64,000 bases of DNA from Dolomedes plantarius (GCA_907164885.2 OU015490.1:205992481-206056480); one strand, 5' to 3'. Shown: positions 13,369 to 26,650, numbered from the stretch's first letter. Numbers and translations are program-made. The notes: a model not told the origin generated them from the letters alone.

Positions 13369-16300
13369 CAACGTTTCCCAACCTTTTACGAATCGCGACC
13401 CCCTCCCCCACTTCACATCCTGTATATTTTCATAAATGAGGTCCTTTATTGTATTAAGAAAAAACGCTAAATTGAATTTTGAATAATTTAATTGGAAACA
13501 ATTTTTAATTTAACAAATATGAAGTAAATGAAATCATTTTAATGTGATGGCTGTACTTGTAAATGTATACCCATCTTCTAAATTAAGGGTTGCGTGTTTT
13601 ATAAAGCCAAATATCATCTTCGAAACTCAGTCCATTTCGTAACTCCGTTTTCATTTGGACGACGGCTGAAACACCACTCTCACATAGATACAATGTGGGA
13701 AATGGCATCAAAAAATAGAAAAGCAACTTAAATACTAATCACACCATTTACTGGATGAGTGACATATCTTCAGTTACTGCCTATGAATCATTTCGAAGGT
13801 CCAAAATTGCACCTTGCATTTCATCAGGAATACTAATCACCTCTAGAGAAGTACAGAATGGGTTTCGTGCAAGGGCAGCTTTCTCGTCTTTGAGCTCGGC
13901 AAAATACCATTAAAACTCTTTTTACAGAGATTGAAGGAGCCCTGTTATATCCAACGTTAGATACCCATCGAGTTCTTCAGATTCCTCAACAACACTGGAC
14001 AATTTTTCAAACATGGCATTGTTTCCATGGTTTTCTTTACGACGCCAGTTCTACAATTTCGGGATAGAAGCTGTTAGACTGCAATGGACTTGAATAATGT
14101 GTGTCTTTTCCTTGAAGCTTCGGGTTAATATTATTCACTTGTTCAAAAATACCTAAATTAGCAAGTCTTTTCTTCCACAGTTCATGACTGAAGTGATACA
14201 AAAGTTCGTATTTTTCTTGAGCTCTCCTATTTTTCTTGAACTTGATTTCGTGTTACTTCTTATAAAGACGGTTCAGAACATTTCCCTTATAAAGTCAGCG
14301 TATAGATGTGTAGAACAGCGGAATTTCATGATCTGCATTCATGTCTTTTCAAAATTATCTAAAAAGATGAGTGTTAAAGACTCCGGATTTTCCATAATTA
14401 GCAATTTTGATAATTGAATCATGTAATTTTTTTTCAGATTGGTAGCAAGTTCTTTTACTTTTTTCTGAAAGCCCGACTTTGACCCCAAGATACTTAGAGC
14501 TCAATCAGTTCAGACGCCACAGACATTACAAAACAGGAACTCATCTTTGATGTCGTCTGAATGAATATATCTCACGAAAACAAGGAACTGAGATCACGAA
14601 AATACGCACCTTGATTCATCAATTTAGAAAGAAAATAGGGGTTCAAAAATTGCACTTTCACATTGTCGGACATATTGGAAATGCATCTCCGATTGGTGTT
14701 GTTAAATGATTGGTGTTGTTAAAATTGGAAGAGTTAAATGTCTCATCTTTCTCTCCCTAGATTCTCCAAGAATGAACATTACAGTCTTCAGCAAACAGGG
14801 TTTGATGAGGGTGAATCCAGTCCTGTGGGTTTTTTTTTCTTTGGCAATTTCCCGTGAAATTTCATATGATGCTTGCATTAGGAATGCACTTTGTTGAGGA
14901 AACCATCCTGTAGGATCAAATCTCTAACATTTGAGAAAGGCTTCATGGCATTTAAAGAATTCCAAATCCTTTTTGATATGTTCAGAATACTTTGTCCGTT
15001 AGTGATGTTTCAATTTTGAATGTTTTATAGATTCCGCATTGAGGACAATGTTGCACAAAAGACACTGTAGCCTTTCAATGTCATTTTTGACTAAGGTGGT
15101 AAACCAAAATTCCAAATACCCTGAAAATACCCTCAACACTGAAAGCTTTCATTCCATTGACCGATATTATTTCCCTGATCATTTAGTTGGGGTCTAGTCG
15201 AAACTTATTCTGACAGAAATGGGAAATTGGCCAATGATGTTAGTTTTTCGGAAATATTTAAACTATCACTTTTTTTCAGACAGCTTTGATTTTCAATTAT
15301 TTTTTTGACTTAAAGTGTTAGTCAGCGGAAAGAGAAAGAACTCTGCCGACTTCGTAATAAACCTGAGCGTTCTGTGTGTTTGGCGGAATCAAAAGATTAC
15401 CTGACTATAAACTACCCATGAAGGAGGATTTGTGTGATACGCCCACTGATACCTGCCCTAGATACTAAACCGACCTGTTATCAAGCCGAGGATCTCCCAG
15501 AAACTAACCAGTATCTCACCCGTGGCTTAACTAACGAGTCCTTCGTTCGGAGGAAAACTCGTGGGGTAAACGGTTGTCCAAAGGAATGAATCTGAATTGT
15601 ACACTGAGTGTTCCTGGTGATCCCAACGCATATGACAGAGATTCAGAATGATGACTCTCAAGTAAATTCAATCGAGGTTTATTTCAAGAAGTTTTATAAG
15701 TGGTTATGAAGATCATTTAATGCTATAATTAGGCCTAAAATAAATTTCAATTTTTTTTCCCTAAAAAAACTTTGAAAAATTAATTTATATATTTTTAAAA
15801 GATAACTAAAAATATAAACAATTTTCTACATATAGAAGTTAAATCATAAAACATTTGTCTTTTAAAGTTGAAAGGACAAATGCTTAGACATATATACAAG
15901 AAATATTAAATATATTAAAAATAAGCTTAGATTGTTCAGCTCTCGTAATATCCGTGAAGGTCCTTGTATAAAGAGGGATATTTTGCATTAAAATTTAAAC
16001 ATTTAAAACCATTATTTAGCCAAGGGTTAAAGGCTGCCAAGCTTCAGCTATAATACGTAAGTACCGAAATTTGTACTTTTTACACTTGATTTCGTATTAA
16101 TCGTGCGCGTATAAAGTGGTTACTACTGTATTTTATTACTATTATTTTTACATTGAACGTCAACATTTCCTTTAATCCCGAGAACGGAAATATATCCACA
16201 AAATATTATCCTTACCGATAAAATGGAGCTGTACTTTCCGGTGCCTATTTAACGTGCCATGTTACATTTTAAATTATCTTAAGTTGCTCAAGCATTTGGA

Positions 16301-16410
16301 AAATCAAATTAGCATTTCACTTAAATTGAATTAAAAGAGACTTTTATAATATAAATTCGAAAAACAATCTGAATTTAATGAAAATAAATATGATGAGAGT
16401 GTGGAAACTT
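13369..16410 (-). mobile_element. hAT-type transposon copy A with its flanking non-coding module
   Basis: The left border starts CAACGTTTCCCAACC followed by TCGCGACCCC, a common hAT terminus. The coding remains run on the minus strand to about 15330. The non-coding stretch 15360-16410 is shared with copies B and C, so it probably belongs to the element. Outer right border not found. Confidence 0.6.
13600..15330 (-). pseudogene. hAT transposase pseudogene
   Basis: Minus-strand translation shows scattered but characteristic pieces. Near the left is the C-terminal dimerisation region, LYLCESGVSAVVQMKTELRN (about 13630-13700). Further upstream are MFEKLSSVVEESEELDGYL (about 13960-14020) and LWKKRLANLGIFEQVNNINP followed by a LQGKD motif (about 14090-14190). 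An N-terminal-like part lies at about 15190-15330 (KKSDSLNISEKLTSLANFPF). These match the FAM200/ZBED5-like hAT proteins. Stops and frameshifts occur throughout, so the gene is dead. Confidence 0.65.
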
Positions 16411-16478
16411 TGCATAATCGCGTAATACATTTCCCCATATTTTGAATAGTACGTGTACAAATTTTGAAGCCTTTACTC

Positions 16479-18010
16479 CACTGTTTTCCAACCTCTTTCG
16501 AGTCGCGACCTCCTTCAATGGTTTTCCGCATCCCGCGACCCACTCCCCCTTCACACCCTGTATATTTTCATAAATAAGGTCTTTTAAGGTATTAAGAAAA
16601 AACACTAAACTGAATTTTCAATAATTTAATTGGAACCAAATATTTCAGTAAATGAAATCATTTTAATGTGATCGCTGTACTTGCAAATGTATACTCATCT
16701 TCGAAATTAATGGTTCGGTCTTTGATAAAGCCACATATCATCTTAGTCGATTTCCTAACTTAGAAAAGCAAATTTGATACATAGCACACCATTTTCTGAA
16801 TGAACGATTTTTCTCTAAAGAAATCACGGGCCGATGAATCATTTCGAAGATCCAAAAATGCATTTTGTATTTCATCGGGAATACTAATGACGTCTAGAGA
16901 TGTAGAGAATAGGTTTCGTGCAAGTACAGCTTCTTCTTTGGTCTAGCTATCACTTTTTTCTGCCAGAAATGGGGATGTCGTCATTTCTGGTAGTTTTTCA
17001 TAATTATTTAAACTACCATTTTTTATAGATAGTTATGAGCTTGAAGTATTTTTCGCCTGTAAAATTATTGCTAACCTATACACAGAAATGTTTGATGATC
17101 GTGGAAACCCCGAGCCCTCTGTGTGCCTGGGGCAGTATAAAGCTTAGCTGAATATGTGAATGGATCGTAGATCCTGAGCTCACATTCATTAGAAAGGAGG
17201 ATTTGTGTTTCCCAAGCCTACCGACTCCCGTCCTGTATCTTACGCTGTGGTTGCTGCCGCCCCTGGAACTAAAACAACCGATATTAAAGTGATGCATCAA
17301 TTCTGTCACGTGAAGGGGAACGGTTGGCCCGTCCCTATGGATTGGTAATTGAGGATTTCTGGTCTACCGGCCTCTAAAAAGCAGATGACAGAGGTTCAGA
17401 ATAATCACTCTCAAGTCAATTGGTACCCCAATTCAATCGAGGTTTCAATATTTCACGAAATGCAATAAGTGGTAACGGTTGGCCCGTCCCTATGGATTGG
17501 TAATTGAGGATTTCTGGTCTACCGACCTCTAAAAAGCAGATGACAGAGGTTCAGAATAATCACTCTCAAGTCAATTGGTACCCCAATTCAATCGAGGTTT
17601 CAATATTTCACGAAATGCAGTAAGTGGTTACGGTGATCATTTAATGATATAATTAGGCACAAAATAAATTTTAATCTTTTTTTTTCTCTAAAAAACTAAA
17701 AAAATGTAATGTTTTTCGAAAAATAATTAAAAATAAAAAAAAAATTCTACATATAAAGTTAAATAATTAGAATGACTTACCTTTACTTCAGTGTAATTCT
17801 ATTTGCTTAAGTTTTTAAGCAAAATTTGAAATACCCCAAATATCAATCGTTAACTTTTGCCTTTAAAGCATTTAATTGTCTTTTAAAATGCAAAGGACAA
17901 AATTATTTATGCACAAATACAAGCAAAATTAATATTTTTAAAAATATTCAGTGAGTTTAGATTTTTCGACTCTCGTAATATCCGTGAAGGTCTCGTATAA
18001 AACGTAATAT
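16479..18010 (-). mobile_element. hAT-type family copy B, internally deleted
   Basis: It starts CACTGTTTTCCAACC with TCGCGACC behind it and follows copy A for about 0.4 kb. It then jumps to the part corresponding to 15190 of copy A (GCCAGAAATGG), so most of the transposase gene is missing. The shared downstream module follows (GAGGTTCAGAATAATCACTC). Confidence 0.6.
17319..17628. repeat. 155 bp tandem duplication
   Basis: Two adjacent copies, 17319-17473 and 17474-17628, begin AACGGTTGGCCCGTCCCTAT and differ at about two positions. This is a recent event inside hAT copy B. Confidence 0.9.
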
Positions 18011-18229
18011 ACTCCCGCCAACACCTAATTTCAAAGTAGCAACCTATTTTCTACCCGGAAGTTATAAACAACATTTCCAGCAATAGCATGTTTAAAGATT
18101 ACAAATATGTGGAAAACGTGTCAGAGGAACAATATTTCGATTATAAATAATTTTAGCTTTAATTAAAAATTGAGCACTAATGACAAAACAGAAAAATATT
18201 CAAAAATATTCAAAACGAAATATATTCAA

Positions 18230-19501
18230 AATAAATACGAAAAATATTCAAAATGAGTATGATAAAACAAACGCAAAACTTTCGAAGCTTAAATTGTTAG
18301 GATGCTAAAATTTTGGATGGGGAGTTACTCCTAAGTCCTACGTGCCCACTAAGAAATATATAAAAAAAATTACAAATTTTAAGGGTGTTAAAAGGGGCTT
18401 AACCCACATCCCCCTTTAAAATACACCCACTGTATGTTTTGAACAAAAGGGTTCGGGATGTTGAAATTTTGTATGGTGTTTCTCCTTAAGCCTTAGGTGC
18501 ACATCAATAAATCTTTTTTTTTCAAGCTCAAATTTTAAGGGGTTTAGCCCCCCCCCCCAAAAAAAAAAGAACCCACTGTATCACTGGAACCATAAAGCCT
18601 GGGTAGCTGAAATTTTGTTCGTTGGTTTCCCTTAGGCCCTAGGTGTACACTGATAAATCTTTTTTAGATTTTAAGTTCAAATTTTAAGGGGTTTAGCCCC
18701 CCCCCCCAAAAAACAAAGTAAAGAAATAAATATATTAACCCACTGTATATCTAAAACCATAAGATCTGGGAAGCTGAAATTTTGTTGGTTGCTTCCCCTT
18801 AAGCCCTAAGTGCACACCAATAAATCTTTTTATTTAGTTCGAATATTAAGGGGTTTAGCCCCCCCCCCCCCAAAAAAAAAAGAAAGAAATTAATCCGCTG
18901 TATCTTTGGAGCCATGAGGCCTGGGAAGCTGAAATTTTCTTGGTTGGTTTCCCTTAAGCCCTACGTGCACACTAATAAATCATTTATTAAATTCAAACTT
19001 TAAGGGGTTTAGCCTCCCCCCAAAAAAAACAATGAAATAAATAAATTAACACCCTGTATCTCTGGAACCATAAAGCCTGCGAAGCTGAAATTTTGTTGGT
19101 TGGTTTCCCTTAAGCCCTAGGTGCACACCAATAAATCTTTTTTTAAGTTCAACTTTAAAGGGGATTAGCCCCCCTCCCACCAAAAAATACCCACTGTATC
19201 TCTCGAATAAGGCCTAAGAAGTTGAAATTTTGCATGGCGGTTCCTATTAGTCTCTGGGTGCTGACCAAGAAAGTTTTTTAAAAAGCAACTTTTAAGGAGG
19301 TTGTAAATTGGTTTTAAATCCCCAAAATAAAAATGAAATATCCAAAACTCGTAATTAAAGTCACTGTCGTTAAATTATGCGATGAACTCCATCTGAGAAA
19401 TGCCCCCACCTTACTGCTAAAGTTAATTGAAATTAAGTGAACCTAATGACATAATTCATGGCAGTCATATAATCTGTGGCGAAGCACGTGTATTCAGCTA
19501 G
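18230..19501 (+). mobile_element. Helitron-like element with internal tandem repeats
   Basis: The right end reads GAAGCACGTGTATTCAGCTAG followed by T, close to a Helitron 3' end. The body is made of about six ~150 bp units with the phrase GCTGAAATTTTG, which also occurs in the Helitron-like arms at 51.6 and 53.9 kb. The 5' end is worn and its position is approximate. Confidence 0.5.
18300..19320. repeat. ~150 bp tandem repeat, about six units
   Basis: Landmarks (CC)CACTGTAT recur at about 18426, 18572, 18739, 18894, 19051 and 19190, a spacing of 139-167 bp. Each unit also has CCCTTAAGCCCTA-like text, a CACACCAATAAATC stretch and, in most units, GGGGTTTAGCC followed by a C-run and an A-run. 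Length variation is mainly in these homopolymers. Confidence 0.85.
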
Positions 19502-19925
19502 TATGAAATATACGAAAGCAGTTATTAAACTTGCATCAACATTTTGAGCAGTAGCATGTTTAAAAAAGTATGTGGAAAACACATGGAAAATTTAAAAAAA
19601 TCGGCAGCTGAAGAATATGATTTTGCTATAGATAATTTTAGATCTAAATAAAAATTTCATATTAAAGACAAAATAGAAATGCACCCTTAGACTAAAAAAA
19701 AGCGACAAGCCAAGAAGGGGAAATTCAAATTGGACACAAATTGATATGCATTCAGGTTTCGACGGAAAATGCAAATATTTAAAGCTTGGAGGCAAATGAA
19801 TGAGCATGTGACGCTGCAGAGTATCTTAACTGCGCAACTGGCAGGATATTAAAGAGGAGAAATTTCGATTTCTGGTCATAAATTCTTTGCGAATTTCATT
19901 CAGTGTACTCAGGTAGACAGTAACT

Positions 19926-20140
19926 ATGCCTCGCATACAGGGGCGCGAACAATATGCGCAGATGTCAGCATTTGAGACAGGACGTGTAGTTGGGCTCACA
20001 GCAGCCGGTTGGTCTAATCGGCGAATCGCTCGACATTTGGATAAAAGCGATGCCACTATTAGACGATGTTGGCAGGAATGGGTTAACCACGGCCGAACAC
20101 AGCGTCAAGAATGAAGCAGTCGGCCTAGAGTTCTCAACAA
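19926..20140 (+). pseudogene. Tc1-type transposase N-terminal fragment
   Basis: A frame starting MPRIQGREQYAQMSAFETGR continues into a paired helix-turn-helix (RIARHLDKSDATIRRCWQEW), the DNA-recognition part of Tc1-like transposases (about 340 residues in full). It stops at codon 63, and only a trace (PRVLNKRI) follows. The DD34E catalytic part is gone. Confidence 0.75.
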
Positions 20141-21830
20141 AAGAATCACCCCCATTTTTTAGCATCTGAAGCCTACATGAGATGGTTCATTGGAATATTG
20201 TTGCCGACGGGATATTATTCTTTACCTCAGGAAGAAATTTACTGATCTCTTGATAAGGACATTCAGCATGCAAAAGCCATTACGTGGAGAACGTGGACAT
20301 TTTATTGTCAAGTCCGAAGACAGCAGAAGACTGCGTAGTAAACAATGCCATAGCCAGACAATTTATCCATGCAAAGTTTGTCACGTTACTCTACGTCGTG
20401 ATTGTAGTGAAGCTTTTCGTGATAGAAAATGTTTTCTGGATATAATAAGTAATTTTGTAAAGGAAAAATAAGTTAAATATTTATAATAAATAAATTACCT
20501 GTAAAGTGATCATTATCTTTCTAAAGTGTAACAAAGTTAAAAAAAATTCCCAGTGCTCAAATCAAAGAAAACCCTGCAGAAGTTCAGTTGAACTCCCTTA
20601 ATGTCAATACTCTTATTCCGCTGACGTTGCGCGAACGCAACACTCGATTTTTCAAAAGTTAAGACCAGTTTTGTTATTTTACCCATAAATTAATGTTGTA
20701 TATGTTCAAATGAATAGCCAATTTTATTTGTATAAAAAAAATTCACCCCTTATAGTTTTGGCGGTTAATGGGTTAAAAAGGGCTATTTATAATATTTAAT
20801 GTCTCTTTGAGCTGTCTTTTTTGCTGCTTCATTTAAAACTATAGAGTACATATGGACAATAAAAATATATTTTCCCTATGTACTCTTGTGTACAGGAGAA
20901 ACATATGTAAATAAAGAAGCATAACTTTTCAGAAATAGTTATGTACAAATGTACGAACGCCCACTAGCTGCAGCCTTTGAGCACATGTACTCAAACAGAA
21001 GATAACATACATCTGACACATGAAAAGTCTATACATAATCTTCCTCGGAATTGTTTGCGGCCAAGGTAGGCATATGAAATTAAACAAAACGAAAGAATTG
21101 TGAACGGATATAAGCCTGCTTCAATGACCCAAGATTCAGATTTATTTGGTGAGTACTTAACACGCAACCTGAAGAAATTATTTCTCTGCTCCAATAGATA
21201 CATGAAGTGACGGTTTTATACTAGGTAATTTACATTCGTCATTTAGTAAAATTTATATTAATTTTTCTAGAAAATTTATAGGTAAAATGTGCAACCAATA
21301 TTAAACTCCTATTATCACTTTGAAATATTTACAGTTTTATAGTTCAAAGGCATAATGAAAATTCAATTAATTTTGGAGTTCCTGGTACCCCACATCCCTG
21401 CCGCTCCCTACTTGCGTCACTATAGTTTTCACTCACCTTCCAAAGCAGCATAATTGTATGTTTCTTAGTTCACCATACTGACACATTACGTTAGCACAAC
21501 TATAGAATCCAAAATATATATATATGCAATAAAACTAATGGATGATTTGTACCTCTACATTATTGTGATTGAAGTCTCGTTTTCATTGTAGACTACATTC
21601 GTCCCTATAACAATATCACATTTTTATATGTCACTCTCAAAACAGATATACGACGTCCATATAGTGGAATTACATATATATTTATTTATTTTCCAACGCG
21701 GGTACTTTTTCCTAGGGATATTGACTAATCTGTACTGCGATTCCGCTGCCAATTTTCATACAGGAGAGCTAACACTTCCACCTTAGAGCGAACAGCACCG
21801 CGATGCTGGCCTATTCCCCGACTCTTTAGT
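20141..21830. other. No gene recognised
   Basis: AT-rich sequence without supported genes. Two short palindromes (GTACTCTTGTGTAC at about 20879 and GTACAAATGTAC at about 20943) look like those in the piggyBac relics and may mark a piggyBac-derived fragment. Confidence 0.35.
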
Positions 21831-23560
21831 TCGGGTCTAGTTAGCACTGTTTTTCTGGCAGAAATGTCTCTCGCTAATTTCTGGTACTTTTTCCGCAAAT
21901 ATCTAAACTATCACTTTTTACAGACAGCTTCGAGCTTCAATTGTTTTTCGCCTGAAAATCGTACCTTTCCCGCCAACCTCTTCTGAATTTTAATTTACAA
22001 TTGCCAGCACTTCTGGTTCTGACCTGTCATTTTTTGATGGATTGACCTCCCGATTATCTAACTGTTTATTGCTTAATGGTCTGTCACCGTATCTGCTTTT
22101 TTCTTTCTTTTTTTTTTAAAAATCTGCCTCTTAAATAGTTGTCAATTTATAATTGTTTACGAATTTATTTATTGATAATTTTAGTATTATTATTATTTAT
22201 TATTATTATTATTATTTTAATTATTATTATTATTATTATTTTAATTATTATTATTATTATTATTATTTTAATTATTATTATTATTATTATTATTTTAATT
22301 ATTATTATTATTATTATTATTTATTTATTTATTATTATTTTTTAACTTTCAAGTCAACACTTTTCTTTCAATCCTGAGAACGGAATCATAGCCACAAAAA
22401 ATTATCCATACCGAGGATATGTAGCCCTTCTCTCTGGTGCTTCGTTAATGTACCATGTCTATGTATATGTTTTAAATAACTCTAGGTCTCTTGGTACGTT
22501 ATCCTGTATTCGTTGAACTCTAAACCCTCTGTGTACTTGGAGGTTACGGAAGATTAACTGAAAACCAAGCCAAATAGCATCCATGTGGCACACCCACTGA
22601 CTACCGTGTACTACTCTGCGGCTGCTGCCGCCCTTTGTACTAAAACGACTGATATCAAGCCGAGGCTCTCCCGTAAGCTTGCCACCATCTCCTCTGGAGC
22701 GCGAGGAGCACGTTACGCCACTCGGAGGAAAATTCGTGAATTAATTCTGTCACGTGATAGGGAGCGGTTGTGCAGAGGGATACTTATGGATATGAAATTG
22801 ATGATTTTGCACAACGCAGATGTCAGAGGTTCAGAATGCTCAATGAAGTCAATTGATACGCCAAATCAATCGAGGTTTTGTAAGTGATTACGGTGATCAT
22901 TTATTGCTATAATTAGTCATAAAATAGATTTAAACATTTTTTCCCCCAGAAAAATTAATTTAAAAAAAAATAATTAAAAACAAATTCTACATGTTAAAGT
23001 GAAACAATTAGAATGACTTTCCTTTACTTCAGTGTAATTGTATCTGCTTTAGTTTTTAAACAAAATTTGGAATACCCCAAAGATCAATAGTTAACTTTTA
23101 TTTTTAAAACAATTAATTGTTTTTTAAAGTATAAAATACAAAATTGTTTATGTACAAATATAAGCAATATTAATATTCTCAAAACAATTTGTACGTTTTA
23201 CACATGATCTCGTATTAACCGTGCTCGTATTATATGGGTCCTACTGTATTTTATTGTTATTATTATTTTTTTTTTACTTTCAACATCAACACTTCCTTTA
23301 ATCCTGAGAACAGAAATATAGCCACAAAAAATTATTCTTTCTGAGGATATGGAGGTCTGGTGTCCGGTGCCTCGTTAACGTTCCATGGCAATGTCATATT
23401 TTAAATTATCTTAAGTAGCTCAAGAATGTGGAAAATCAAATTAATATTTCACTTGAATTCAATTAAAAAAAGACTTCAACAATATAAAATCCAAAAACAA
23501 TCTGAATTTTTAAGTAAACAAATATGATGAGAATGAGGAAACATATCTGAAATGCTACTT
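21830..23560 (-). mobile_element. hAT-type family copy C (non-coding module)
   Basis: Starting near TCTAGTTAGCACTGTTTTTC, this tracks the 15185-16410 part of copy A through its landmarks GGCAGAAATG, CTGATATCAAGCCGAGG, GAGGTTCAGAATG, CGGTGATCATTTATTGC and ATATGATGAGAATG. One module (AATCCTGAGAACGGAA) occurs twice, at about 22370 and 23300, so the copy is partly duplicated. The open frame at 22585-22887 lies in this repeat and is not considered a gene. Confidence 0.55.
22185..22345. repeat. (ATT)n-rich compound microsatellite
   Basis: TTA repeats interrupted every 25-30 bp by TTTTAA, giving a secondary period. Confidence 0.9.
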
Positions 23561-24127
23561 CAGAATGCCATGGAAAGAAATTTTATTATTTTGATTACTG
23601 TGACCAGCTCGCTATCCCTGCTCCTTCATGTATCAAGGATTTTGTTCATGTGAATGGCAACGAAGCCGATGAGGGAGTATTTAGTTTGAACACATTCCCT
23701 TGAGTGCGTAATCGATTTTAGATTTGAGTAATTGTGTTCGAGTACTTTCGGCAGATTGGGCCTCCTGCAATTTTGTAAATATTTGTTATTTTATATTAAA
23801 TAGTTTTTTTTTAAATTACTCAGCACTTCACTTGATTCGAAGACGAAACAATTACTATCAACAAAATTATCTACGAAACTGAACAATAAAAACAACAAAA
23901 CGTAAAAATCTAAAATTGGGAAATACTACAGTACAAGCCTTGTACTGTTAATAAACAGTGCGTTTTTAGCATCGCTACTTGTTTTATCGCTACGGATTAC
24001 AATTTCTGCACAGTAGATAATTAATACTCGTTAGGTATTCTTCATTATCTTATCAACAATGGTAAATGAATACTGAAAACTTTTTTCGGTGTAATTCGCT
24101 AAACAGTTACTTTAAATCACGTTTTAT

Positions 24128-26650
24128 CCCACTGTCCTACTTAAAGGACACCTGGAAAATAGCATGTGGAAATCAGTATTTGTGTGTTGCAAATATTTTA
24201 TCAGCTGGAACATGTAGTGGTATGTATAAGCTTCGGACAGCGTCAGTTATGCGTCCCGTGTCCGCCACTCCTCTCTGTAAACTTTGTTTATTAACCTCGT
24301 TAGTGAGCGTGGTTTGTATCTTCTCTTTGCAGTTGCATAATTCTTTTTCTGTTTATTTTGGACACTTGGCTGGGCATTATTTTATGTGAAAGTACTCTTT
24401 CTTTATCATCCTGTTGGTTAATTAAAGCCTTATTGTTATTAGGTAAGCTGTAGTGCATTATTTTTTTAACTGTCCTCTAAGTAGGACAGTGGGACGATAA
24501 TCATACAATTGACACGTTATTTCTAACCTTATAACTAAGAGGAATATTTTTTTCCTGACTAGCGTTTTACCCCCTGCGCAGTCATGTCAATGCAAAGGTT
24601 TCTGAAGTTAGAAGAAGAATTGGAACTATTAAATAGTTTAGATTCAGTTGAGAGAGATTTTGAAATTGCTGTGTTACACCACATGCTAGTGAACGAACTC
24701 ATGAAGACGAAGGAGATGACAATAAAGTAAATACTAGTGAGATAAATACTAGTGAGTAAATACTAGTCAGTAAATGACGTTCCTGGGTCTCTGGAGGTTA
24801 GATTTGGAGACAGTTCGGAGCCTGAAGCGTTCACAAGCTCTCTGATTTTTGACAAGTTCAGGCGGCTAAAAAACATCAGTCATCTTGGATAAAGAAGAAA
24901 TATCCACAATATCCAAAATGCAAAACACGGGCTGATTAAACTGCAAAGGACTTGCTGTAGTAGATGGAAACTGCATCAAAAGAAAAAACTCCAGAATTTT
25001 TTGAGCAGTTTTATTCCAATGAAGTTTACTATCACATACTAAAAGGAACTGTGCGATATGCAACAGATGTAAAACAGGAATACGATTTCTTGACCACAGC
25101 TAACGAAATACTTGTTTTTCTAGAAATTTTGCTTCTAACTGGTTTTCTTTCAAATACCTGTGATCGTGACTACTGGGATCTAGATCTTGGCATTACCCTG
25201 GTGAAAAATGCACGAAACCGTTTCCAAACGTTGAAATCGTATTTACATTTTGTGGACTATAGAACGGTAAGTCAGCATCCCGAGGATCGATCTTTCAAGG
25301 TAAAACATTTCTTTACCATGCTAAATAATAATTTTATGAAGTTCGGACACTTCTCAGCAAATCTAAACATTGATAAAAGGTTTATTATGTTCTACGGTAG
25401 GAATAGCCTGAAACAGTTTATCCGACGTTAGCCAATACATTTTGGATATAAACACTGGGCTCTCTGTGGAAGCGAAGGATATTGTTACAACTTTTCCCTC
25501 TACTGCGGTAAAGAATCTGATGCTAGAAAGGATACTCCTCTTGGTACCCGTGTAATGATGAAACAGACAGTGAACATTGTGAATCCTTCAAGCTACACTT
25601 TACATTTTGATAATTTTTTTTGCCAGCATTGATATTTTGATAAGTCTTGGTGAACAGGGTTATCGAGCCACAGGAACCATACGAGAAAATCGGATAAACC
25701 ATGAGTGTCGTTTAGAAGAATCTAAGTCTATGCGGAAGAAAGAAAGAAGCACGTCTGATTTTGCCTTTGACAAGAATTGCGAGATTTTCCTGGTGCGATT
25801 GAATGACAATAGTACTGTCACTGCTGCTACAAATTTCAGCACTCTATCTATTTATCTTTTTCTATCTATCTATCTATCTATCTATTTTCTTTTTTTACAC
25901 GTTTTATTAACTCTCTTTCTTGTTTGTATGTGTGTTTGTGTGTTTGTGTGTTTGTCCAGTTCAAATATTGCAATCGATTTTTAACTAACTTCCCGACTAG
26001 CTATGCATTTCAAACTTTTAGAATAGCTCAGAACACGATGACGATGCATTATTTTAATAATTTAAGTCATCTTTAAGCAGTATTGAATTCCTTTTCATTT
26101 AATTTTGTTTTGTAGACTGGTGCAGCCATCTAACGGCCGGGACGGGAACTAAAAGTTAAACGCAAGTTAACTTCCAATTAACTTCAAGTTGATGGGATAG
26201 TTCATAAAAAAATTTAAAAAGTATTTATTAATACATAGAATTGCTAAGTTTATATGATTTAACAGAAAATTTAAAACATGGTATATAAAAAGTTCTTTTT
26301 ATCTTGTAATTATGTACATGTTCATTGATTTTAGTAACTTTATAATGTCTATTCTATTATTGATTTTTTATAAGTTACTTGCAACAAGTTTTTATATACC
26401 TATTTTGGGTTTCGTTTTAATAGAACACCATACGGTTGGCGCAGCTTGTCCCTTGGTGGAAATTGCGCCAGAAACGTAACTCAACCAACCGACCATATTC
26501 AACTGAAAATTGAACTTTAATGTAAAAAAATGAAGTATTATTTGGATATTGTAAAAATTTGTAATCGGAAATTTCTTTTCATTAATGAAGAAAACACCTA
26601 TACGTGCAAATTTTATCCCCTTTTTCCCAGTGTCTTATTTAGAAGACGGG
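24128..26650 (+). mobile_element. piggyBac-type transposon relic (copy 2)
   Basis: A decayed plus-strand piggyBac transposase is bracketed by related palindromes: CCCACTGTCCTACTTAAAGG at 24128, AACTGTCCTCTAAGTAGGAC at 24468 (inverted) and CCCAGTGTCTTATTTAGAAG at 26626. True termini and target duplication were not identified, so the borders are the outermost palindromes. Confidence 0.55.
24583..25855 (+). pseudogene. piggyBac transposase pseudogene
   Basis: It starts at ATG 24583 with RFLKLEEELELLNSLDSVE, an acidic N-terminus, and hits a stop near 24729. The 24964-25431 part is the DDE_Tnp_1_7 core start: FLEILLLTGFLSN, RDYWDLDLGI and NLNIDKRFIMFYGRNSLKQF, where the first catalytic aspartate is followed by Lys in place of the usual Glu. 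A frame change near 25435 leads through a CGSEGYCYNFSLYCGK-like stretch to the second aspartate in LHFDNFFASID (about 25603-25640). The third aspartate and the cysteine-rich domain are absent. The gene runs into a TATC microsatellite at about 25845. Confidence 0.8.

Noticed and set aside
22585..22887. 100-codon frame with Ala- and Arg-rich text
   Set aside because: It lies in the non-coding module shared by three hAT-family copies, and the frame is broken in the other copies.
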